NCBI GenBank assembly: GCA_023392115.1
Contig: JAEVZT010000201.1
Coordinates: 1 to 6,425, forward strand
Reading direction: 5' to 3'
Source: Chloroflexota bacterium
GTDB lineage: Bacteria; Chloroflexota; Anaerolineae; Aggregatilineales; Phototrophicaceae
Length of the DNA: 6,425 bases
The first letter of the stretch is position 1; each line of letters opens with the position of its first letter. The notes under the pieces were generated by a model. That model was not told where the DNA came from and did no database searches. It saw nothing but the letters and a program-made list of their open reading frames with translations. Of this stretch, positions 1 through 5,850 are shown piece after piece. The position numbers and the translations under genes are program-made.

Positions 1-544
1 GCGCGAACGGGACGGTCGAGGGGAACGTCACCTGCTGCGGCGATCCGCCGCCGTGCAAGTCGAAGATCAGCAGCCCGGCGGGGTCGAGCACGCCGACGAC
101 GAGGAAGTGCCGCGTCGTCACCGCCAGCCCGCTCATGATCAGCACGTCGGGCATGGTCGGCGCTTCGAGCGGCATGAAGTCGCCGTATGCCGGTTCGTGA
201 ACCTTGCGCTCGTCGGCGGGCGACCAGAAGTGCGTCGTCGCGCCGCTGCCCGACGACTGGACGAGCAGTTCGCGCCGCGATGGGGCGATCCAGTACCAGT
301 TGCCGAAGGCGTCACGCCCCGCGCCGCGCCGGTCATCGATCGTCACCGGTCGGTCGTAGGGTGAGGCGGCGAAGCGCGGCAGGCGCGGCTGAAGCGTCAG
401 CTCGTTCAGTGACGCGTTCCAGACAGCGCCGATCGTCTCCGAGTCGGCGTCCCACGCGTCGGCGAGGCGGAGTCCACCCTCGGCGCAGCGTCCCCAGTCA
501 TCGCGCCCCAGCAGCAGGTGATAGCGAGTCCCGTTGGCATCCAC
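1..544 (-). CDS. Downstream baseplate/tail-associated protein, N-terminal fragment (possibly beta-propeller type)
   Basis: This is an open frame of 181 codons without a stop that runs off the low end of the window, so the C-terminus is missing. The start is GTG at 544-542, one base after the stop of the baseplate J gene, with a GGAGAA Shine-Dalgarno 8 nt upstream; the first residues are MDANGTRYHLLLGRDDW. The fragment is rich in Trp, Arg, Asp and Gly. It holds a segment DRRGAGRDAFGNWYWI at about residues 71-86, then alternating hydrophobic strands around residues 133-163 (VLIM, HFLVVGVL, GLLIFDL). I recall such openings from large, poorly characterised tail proteins, some with NHL-like propeller repeats, encoded after baseplate J in contractile injection clusters; this is a recollection, not a search result. 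Its position matches that of Afp12 in the antifeeding prophage. A role as a peripheral baseplate component is inferred from context. Third codon positions are GC-rich in this frame, as in the neighbours, which supports real coding. Confidence 0.7.
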   Translation of the reverse strand, partial: MDANGTRYHLLLGRDDWGRCAEGGLRLADAWDADSETIGAVWNASLNELTLQPRLPRFAASPYDRPVTIDDRRGAGRDAFGNWYWIAPSRRELLVQSSGSGATTHFWSPADERKVHEPAYGDFMPLEAPTMPDVLIMSGLAVTTRHFLVVGVLDPAGLLIFDLHGGGSPQQVTFPSTVPFA

Positions 545-545
545 G

Positions 546-2834
546 TCAGCAGTTCTCCGGCACGAACGGCACGGGCACGAAGTCGCCCGCAGGTTCCTCT
601 TCGGTCGGCGGCGTGATTGGCGCGCCGGATATCAATCCCGGCACCTGCGAGGCGGGCGGCGCAGCACCGATGCCGACGGCGATCCCGCGCACGCGCGGCA
701 GTTCGATCCCGCCGATGGCGATGCTGTCGACATCGCCCGCGTCTTCGTCAAACAGGATGAGATCGGTGACGAGGCGCACGTCGGGTATGCGGTTGACGAC
801 CGCCAGCAGTTCGAGCGCCAGCACGGTTTTTCCGAGCGCCCAGCCCTGCACGTCTTCCTCGCGCAGCCCATCGGGAACAGCAGACTGTTCGAGCGGGTGC
901 AGGAAGGCTTGCAGCGTGCTCTTGACCGCTTCCGAGACTTCGGCGATGCTCGCGCCGCGCACGACTTCGATGCCGACCGAAATCCAGATGTCTTTGTAGG
1001 TTGGTCCGCGCAGGAAGACTTCAGTCGTCACCAGCCGGCGCGGGTCAAGGTGGGCGCAGATCGCGTCGAGGAACAGGCGATCCGGTTCGGGCGCATTCGG
1101 GTGGGCGGCGTCGTACTTCGGAATGACCATCAGCGTGACCGCGCCCGGCGCGCCGCCCGGTTCCGTCAGCCCCATCGCCGGGTTGAAGGCGGGCAGCACT
1201 TCGACGCGCCCGACGTCGACGCCCGGCGTGCGTTCGGTGATCGTCTTGAAGTCGTCGACCGTCACCAGCCGGTCGCGGTGCTGAAGGTAGCGCGTGATCT
1301 GCTTCTCGCCGTCGACAACGTCTTCGGGATCTGAGCCGCCCCATGTGGCGACCGGATTGGTCACCTTGATGCCAGCCGGGAGCGCCGGACTCGTGCTGAT
1401 GCTGCCCGCGCCGACGTTGCCCGCCCGCCCGACTCCGTAATCGTAGTCGGCGCGGATCGCCGCGCCCGCCGGTGGGCGCGCGCCGTGCGTGCCGTCGCCG
1501 AAGCGGATTTCGCCCGATTCCGGATCGAGGCGGTAGACGTAGACCGGCAGATCGGGCGTGACGCGCGAGCCGGGTGGCAGGCGCGACTCGGCGACAGGGA
1601 CTTCTGCCCCCGCGCTGAGCAAATCGTCGATTGGCTGCCAGACGCGGCTGACGCCGTTCGCCGTCACCGTGATCTTGACGCTTTCAGGGATCACCGGCAC
1701 GCGCGACAACCTGACGACCTGATCAGGCTCGCTGGTGCCGGGGAGCAGGCGCTCTCCGGCGATGTGCGCGCGCTGCGTGATCATCGTCGCGTTGACCGAG
1801 ATCGACAGGAAGCGCGACTGAATCGGCGCTGAAGATGACAACCGCACCCACGTGATCAGCCGGTCTTCGAGCGCTGTATCTTCAAACGCGGGCGGGAAAT
1901 CGCCAACGCCGGCTTCGAGCGGATCGAGATTGTTCCACAGGATGAGATCGGACGCGCCGGGAAGCGTCACCTGTACGATGCCCGGCTCGCTCAAGACGTC
2001 GGTGTTGGCGGCGGACGGCAGTTTCTGGTACTGCGGGATGCGCTGTGATGCCGCCAGTGGCAGGCTGCCGCCGGGCGGGGGATCGGGAATTTCGAACTGG
2101 AGCAGGGTCAGCGGATCGCCGGGAGTCGGGTCGCCCGCCGGTAGTTCACGTCCCACGGTCGCCGGGATCGGCACGATGCCGATCGACAGCGTCCGCCCGG
2201 CGACCGCCTGCCGCGCGTCGTCGATCCGACCGGCGTCATCCTCGCGCGCCAGCAGGGCGATCCAGATGGCGCTGTCGATGGTGTCGCTCAACGCCAGCCC
2301 TTCCGTCCCGGTACTTGGAAACGGCACGGTTTCGTAAAGCTGCGGCGCTGTCGTGCTGATCGCCTGCGCGCCGAGATATGAGGCGTAAAGCTGCGTGTAG
2401 TGGTCGATCGCGCGCGAGGTTGGGCTGGCGACCGCGCCCTTGTAGTAAACCTGCGCCTCGACCGGCAGCACGTCGACGCCCATGTCGGTACGGTAGGGGA
2501 CGGCTCCGGCGCGCACCTCAAGATCGGAGTTCAGGGTGATGGTTTCCAGCGGTCCGCGTTCGTTGTTGAAGCTGACGAGTCCGCGCGCCGACGAACCGGG
2601 CAGCAGCGGAATGCCGAGCAGCGACAGGAACTTGAGCCGGTTGCGCTCCGGAATGAAGTTGGCGCGGTAGAGCAGGTTTTCAGTCAGGAACGCGAAGACC
2701 TCGATCAGCGTGACGCCCGGATCGCTCTCGTTGAAGTTCGTCCACTCCGGCGTATGCACGGCGATGCGCGCCAGCGCCTCTTGGAGCAGATCGGCATACT
2801 TGCGGTTATCGACTGACGGGATGAGCAGCGGCAT
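546..2834 (-). CDS. Baseplate J-like protein (putative baseplate assembly protein)
   Basis: This 762-residue protein is a large baseplate wedge component of the gpJ / T4 gp6-like family, which forms the ring around the spike hub and triggers sheath contraction. The N-terminus has the family signature: PEWTNFNESDPGVTLIEVF at residues 29-47, followed by LLYRANFIPERNRLKFLSLLG at residues 54-74 (Arg/Asn-rich, hydrophobic). The middle holds a hallmark block at about 437-478 (GEIRFGDGTHG, then a GVGRAGNVGAG stretch). The J core follows at about 520-695, with VTVDDFKTITERTPGV, a VTLMVIPKY strand, LDPRRLVTTEVFLRGP and a closing segment ending RLVTDLILFDED. Residues 130-330 are the variable part. The last 50 residues form a Pro/Gly- and acid-rich tail ending VPFVPENC. 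The ATG at 2834 lies 12 nt after the gp25 stop, with a modest GAGAG ribosome site 9 nt upstream. The length is within the range I know for injection-system J proteins. Family assignment is firm; the exact wedge contacts are inferred from T4 and Afp. Confidence 0.95.
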   Translation of the reverse strand: MPLLIPSVDNRKYADLLQEALARIAVHTPEWTNFNESDPGVTLIEVFAFLTENLLYRANFIPERNRLKFLSLLGIPLLPGSSARGLVSFNNERGPLETITLNSDLEVRAGAVPYRTDMGVDVLPVEAQVYYKGAVASPTSRAIDHYTQLYASYLGAQAISTTAPQLYETVPFPSTGTEGLALSDTIDSAIWIALLAREDDAGRIDDARQAVAGRTLSIGIVPIPATVGRELPAGDPTPGDPLTLLQFEIPDPPPGGSLPLAASQRIPQYQKLPSAANTDVLSEPGIVQVTLPGASDLILWNNLDPLEAGVGDFPPAFEDTALEDRLITWVRLSSSAPIQSRFLSISVNATMITQRAHIAGERLLPGTSEPDQVVRLSRVPVIPESVKITVTANGVSRVWQPIDDLLSAGAEVPVAESRLPPGSRVTPDLPVYVYRLDPESGEIRFGDGTHGARPPAGAAIRADYDYGVGRAGNVGAGSISTSPALPAGIKVTNPVATWGGSDPEDVVDGEKQITRYLQHRDRLVTVDDFKTITERTPGVDVGRVEVLPAFNPAMGLTEPGGAPGAVTLMVIPKYDAAHPNAPEPDRLFLDAICAHLDPRRLVTTEVFLRGPTYKDIWISVGIEVVRGASIAEVSEAVKSTLQAFLHPLEQSAVPDGLREEDVQGWALGKTVLALELLAVVNRIPDVRLVTDLILFDEDAGDVDSIAIGGIELPRVRGIAVGIGAAPPASQVPGLISGAPITPPTEEEPAGDFVPVPFVPENC
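553..558 (-). promoter_or_regulatory. Shine-Dalgarno GGAGAA deciding the GTG start at 544
   Basis: On the minus strand GGAGAA lies 8 nt upstream of GTG 544-542, inside the last codons of the baseplate J gene. An ATG at 540-538 is in another frame and runs into a stop within about 45 codons, so the GTG is the better start. The layout points to reinitiation by ribosomes finishing the upstream gene. Confidence 0.6.
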
Positions 2835-2846
2835 AAGGCATCACTC

Positions 2847-3239
2847 TCAACTTGTCAAAGGAATATTCAAACTCAACCGTTCGCGTCCCTGCGTGCTGAT
2901 GAGCCTGTACGTCAGCGTGGCGATCACCGCTTCCGCGTCCTGCGGATCGGGATCGACGACGACCGACTCGACGGCGATACGCGGTTCCCAGCGCGCCAGC
3001 GCCGTCGTGATTTCGTGCTGGATCAGGTGCCGGGTTTCGACCGTATTCGGCTCGAACAGCAGCGCCGCCAGCCCGCTGCCGAACTGCGGCAGGTTTATCC
3101 GCTCGTTCAGGCGCGTCATCAGGATGACGTAAATCGCCTCGCGGATGTTGGCTTCGCCTTCCGACCACTGCATTCGCCCATCCGCGCCGACGCGCGGCGG
3201 AAAACTCAATCCTCGTCCGAACAGCTTGCCGGCATCCAT
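2847..3239 (-). CDS. GPW/gp25 family baseplate wedge protein
   Basis: This 130-residue protein is of the T4 gp25 / phage P2 gpW family, the small wedge subunit that joins the baseplate to the first sheath layer and helps start sheath polymerisation. The diagnostic features are all present: a Gly-Glu-Ala-Asn-Ile-Arg-Glu-Ala helix at 28-35, the ILMTRLNERINLPQFGSGL segment at 39-57 (family form: L-T-x-x-G-E-R-x-x-x-P-x-F-G), LLFEPN at 60-65, and ALARWEPRIAV at 80-90. Asn-46 stands where the family usually has Gly in the GER motif, a small departure. Length is typical. The ATG at 3239 lies 3 nt after the stop of the upstream 625-residue gene. A strong AAAGGA ribosome site sits 7 nt before it (3247-3252, inside the upstream gene), which fixes the start. 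The 12-nt gap to the J gene matches the usual gp25-J pairing of phage tails and injection systems, although a PAAR tip gene often found between them is absent. Confidence 0.95.
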   Translation of the reverse strand: MDAGKLFGRGLSFPPRVGADGRMQWSEGEANIREAIYVILMTRLNERINLPQFGSGLAALLFEPNTVETRHLIQHEITTALARWEPRIAVESVVVDPDPQDAEAVIATLTYRLISTQGRERLSLNIPLTS

Positions 3240-3242
3240 CGG

Positions 3243-5120
3243 CTAGTCCTTTGCGTTGAACTTCGGCAGCGGGAAGCAGGAGATGAAGAACGGCACCCAG
3301 CGGAAGATAATGTCGAACAGGCTGACGATGATCATCAGCAGGATCAGGGCGCAGATAGTGATGATCGGGATCGAGATCGAGCAGATCATGCCGATGTTGA
3401 TCTCGCTGTCGTCTTTACATGGCGCTTGGCTGCCGCCGGGTAAGTCCTTGTGCAGAGGCCACGGCAGCACCGACAGGACGAGATCGCCGAGCGACATGCC
3501 GCCCATGCGCTCGACCTGCCCGCACAACGTGTCCGACAGCATGATCGCCGTGTTCTTGTCGAACTTGCGCAGCCCGGCGGGCGTCGTGTCGATCGGCATC
3601 GGGATGCGGATCGGGCGGGCGGGCGCGTCGGGATCGAAGAAGGCAGCCATTTGAAACGGTTCGGTCGCCTCGCTCAACAGCGGCAGCCGGATTGGCGTGC
3701 AGCGCGGGCGTTCGTAGACGCAGCGGATGACGAACCAGCCCGGCTGGCGGTCGTTCTTTGCTATCTGCGCGGCGAGCGGGACAGGCGGTGTGCGCGCCGG
3801 CATTTGCGTTGGCAGTGCTTCTTTGACCAGCACGCCTAGGTCGTCATCGCCGCCGGATGGTTCGATCAGCGTGCGGAGGTTCGCGCCGGAGAGCAGGAAC
3901 AGCAGTTCCGGCCAGTCAGAGCTGCCGGGGGTGTAGACGCCGGTTGATGTTTCCAAGAGCGTTCGATTTTCGGGCGTGTCAATTTCTGCCAACGCCTCGA
4001 CCAGCGTGATCGCGCTCGCTGACGGCGGCGTGTAGGTGGCAGCTTCAAGCGCGTTGTACAGGGCGAGCGAGCCGCCGGTCAGCGTGCTTTCAGCCGCCTC
4101 GTCGTTGATGACTGCCCAAACGTTGGGCGCGTACTTCTTGAGGTAGTCGGCGAAGTCAAGCAGCACGTACCACGACGACATCTGAATCTGGTCGCGGATG
4201 TTGGCTTCGTAAGCGTTTACGTCGTTGATGTTGACCTCGTCGGGATCGATTTCTGCCTGATCTTCGCCGTCTTCGATGATCGTCTGCGACTTGGAATCCA
4301 GTTCAAGGATCGCCTGCCACGGGGCGAAAACCATCGACTGGAACAGCGGGTCGCGCGGGTCGACCTGCGCGTTAGGGTTGGCGGCGACGGTGGTCGTCGG
4401 CGCGCCGAAATACTGCTCGCGCTTGCCGACCGGGATAAGTCCCGTATGCAGCCTGCGGCGGCGTCCATCGCTCTCTAGGTAGCTGACGGGCGAAAGCGGG
4501 TTTTGTTCCTCGCCGGGGATCAGAATGTCGGCGGTTGTCTGCGTTGAATCGGTCACCTTCTGCCATTTGCCACGCACAAACGCGTATTCGTCGCAGGTCG
4601 TCAGGTTGAAGACGCTTGGCGTTTGATCAGCTATTTTGGGGTACAGTCGGCGGACGACGAACGTTGTCCGCTCGTCGCTCGACGCGTCGACCGTCCGGTC
4701 GGGCAAACCGGGGATGCGGCAGACGAGGCACGCCGTGATCATATAGAAGCGCTGGTGCGCCGGTTGGAACAGCTTGAGCGGCGTTCCCGTTGGCGCGGGC
4801 GGCACGGTGATCACAGGGATGGTCGGCGCGCTGGTAGACGCTTGAAGTCGCGCCTGATTGAGAGCCTGCAGGAACGGCGGCACGGGCACCGGTGGTACGG
4901 GGATCGGCGCGGGGTCTTTCCACGTTTCGGGGTGGGCGCGCCACTCGCCGAGCCGCTGCGGGGCGAAGTTCGTCACCGCCATGAACTCGTCCATGAAATC
5001 GTCGCTGGCAAAGCGCAAAATCGCCGGTTGGCGAAACGACGTATGTTTTGCCGGCTCTGCCGCCAGTTCGCTCCACAGCGCGGCGGCAGTTGGCCACTGC
5101 ACCTGCGGTTCGACAGCCAT
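3243..5120 (-). CDS. Predicted membrane-anchored protein of unknown function in the CIS baseplate operon
   Basis: I assign no enzyme family to this 625-residue protein. The start overlaps the spike gene stop by one base (TAATG at 5122-5118), with a GGGGA ribosome site 10 nt upstream. Seen along the chain: a soluble N-terminal part with aromatic motifs; proline-rich linkers at about 70-83 (PAPIPVPPVPVPP) and 97-115; a CLVC pair at 131-134; an acidic stretch at about 283-302; a helical region at 303-345; and a Cys-containing region at about 458-475. The C-terminus, residues 577-605, is a long hydrophobic run (IITICALILLMIIVSLF core), followed by an amphipathic aromatic tail, FRWVPFFISCFPLPKF, and then NAKD. 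This is a likely transmembrane anchor with a short tail. No N-terminal signal peptide is visible. Membership in the operon between spike and gp25 implies a role in particle assembly, membrane docking or triggering. Streptomyces contractile injection clusters encode a membrane protein, CisA, linked to particle firing. This could be a functional counterpart, but no homology is shown here. Confidence 0.85.
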   Translation of the reverse strand: MAVEPQVQWPTAAALWSELAAEPAKHTSFRQPAILRFASDDFMDEFMAVTNFAPQRLGEWRAHPETWKDPAPIPVPPVPVPPFLQALNQARLQASTSAPTIPVITVPPAPTGTPLKLFQPAHQRFYMITACLVCRIPGLPDRTVDASSDERTTFVVRRLYPKIADQTPSVFNLTTCDEYAFVRGKWQKVTDSTQTTADILIPGEEQNPLSPVSYLESDGRRRRLHTGLIPVGKREQYFGAPTTTVAANPNAQVDPRDPLFQSMVFAPWQAILELDSKSQTIIEDGEDQAEIDPDEVNINDVNAYEANIRDQIQMSSWYVLLDFADYLKKYAPNVWAVINDEAAESTLTGGSLALYNALEAATYTPPSASAITLVEALAEIDTPENRTLLETSTGVYTPGSSDWPELLFLLSGANLRTLIEPSGGDDDLGVLVKEALPTQMPARTPPVPLAAQIAKNDRQPGWFVIRCVYERPRCTPIRLPLLSEATEPFQMAAFFDPDAPARPIRIPMPIDTTPAGLRKFDKNTAIMLSDTLCGQVERMGGMSLGDLVLSVLPWPLHKDLPGGSQAPCKDDSEINIGMICSISIPIITICALILLMIIVSLFDIIFRWVPFFISCFPLPKFNAKD

Positions 5121-5836
5121 TACCAGATATTCCCCGCTCCCGGCGTATATGACGCGCTGACGACCGAATTGCTGATGACCGTGTCCGCCTGCACGACGCC
5201 GCTGAACTTTGACATGCTCGCGTTGACCGTCACCATGCCCGCCGAAACCTCGACTGTGGTGGCGCTGATCGTCACCTTGACCGAGGCGTTGATCGTGATG
5301 CCGCCCGTGTCGAGCTTGATCGAGTTGCCGTTGCTGTCGACGATTTCCACCATGCCCGGACCGTCTTTGAGGGTCAGCTTTTGACCGCCGGGCGTTTCGA
5401 GGATCATCGACTCCTGCCCGGCGCTGTCGTCAAGCGTCACCTTGACGCCGTTGCGCGAGCGCAGGACTTTCTTGTTGTTTTGCCCGCTCCCGTCCATCGA
5501 TTCGGGTGGGGCGTCGCTGCCGTTCCACAACCCACCGATCACGTAGGGGCGATCGGGATCGCCGGCTTCAAACGTGACCAGCACTTCGTCGTTCACGTCG
5601 GGGATGAACCAGCTTCCCCGGTTGTTTCCGCCCATGAAGGTCGCCAGCCGCGCCCAGACCTCGTAACGCTCGCCGCCGCTGTCGGGCGCCCACGGCAGCG
5701 TGATCTTGACGCGCCCCTGTCCGTCAGGATCGCGCAGGTCGGTCACGAGCGCCGGGTAAACGCCGTACCAGCGACCGCCTAAGCCGCTGGCGACCCGTTC
5801 GTCGGCGATGATTTCGAGAAGCGATAAGTCAGACAT
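5120..5836 (-). CDS. gp5/VgrG-like spike protein (OB-fold plus beta-helix, phage baseplate assembly protein V type)
   Basis: This 238-residue protein forms the trimeric central spike that punctures the target envelope. Residues about 22-107 are the gp5-type OB-fold: a YGVYPALVTDLRD strand, DPDGQGRVKITLPW at 36-49, an SWFIPDVNDEVLVTFEAGD segment at 75-93, and DRPYVIGGLWNG at 95-106, all hallmarks of VgrG/gp5 OB domains. From about residue 124 to 225 the sequence consists of short repeated beta-strands (VKVTLDD, QKLTLKD, NSIKLDT, GITINAS, VKVTISA, VEVSAGM, VTVNAS), as expected for the triple-stranded beta-helix. It ends in SYTPGAGNIW, with no lysozyme domain and no visible C-terminal effector. 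The gp27-like hub is a separate gene just upstream, so this is the split form and not a fused VgrG. The ATG at 5836 lies 14 nt after the hub stop with GGGGAA 6 nt before it (5843-5848); another ATG at 5841 is out of frame. A PAAR tip would be expected to cap it but is not encoded in the window. Confidence 0.95.
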   Translation of the reverse strand: MSDLSLLEIIADERVASGLGGRWYGVYPALVTDLRDPDGQGRVKITLPWAPDSGGERYEVWARLATFMGGNNRGSWFIPDVNDEVLVTFEAGDPDRPYVIGGLWNGSDAPPESMDGSGQNNKKVLRSRNGVKVTLDDSAGQESMILETPGGQKLTLKDGPGMVEIVDSNGNSIKLDTGGITINASVKVTISATTVEVSAGMVTVNASMSKFSGVVQADTVISNSVVSASYTPGAGNIW

Positions 5837-5850
5837 TCCATGTTCCCCGT

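Noticed and set aside
187..1334. Long plus-strand open frames (187-999 and 534-1334) opposite the J gene and its downstream neighbour
   Set aside because: They are antisense shadows of GC-rich genes. The products are Arg/Ser- or Asp-rich low-complexity strings with no family features, while the minus strand carries clear baseplate motifs.
2835..2850. Possible promoter or operator in the gap before the J gene
   Set aside because: Only 12 nt separate the genes and these hold just a weak ribosome site. No promoter-like boxes are visible, and one polycistronic unit explains the layout.
4623..5384. Plus-strand 253-residue open frame across the spike and 625-residue genes
   Set aside because: It spans the junction of two well-supported minus-strand genes, has Arg-rich composition and later a mirrored beta-strand pattern, and has no independent ribosome site. 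It is an antisense shadow.
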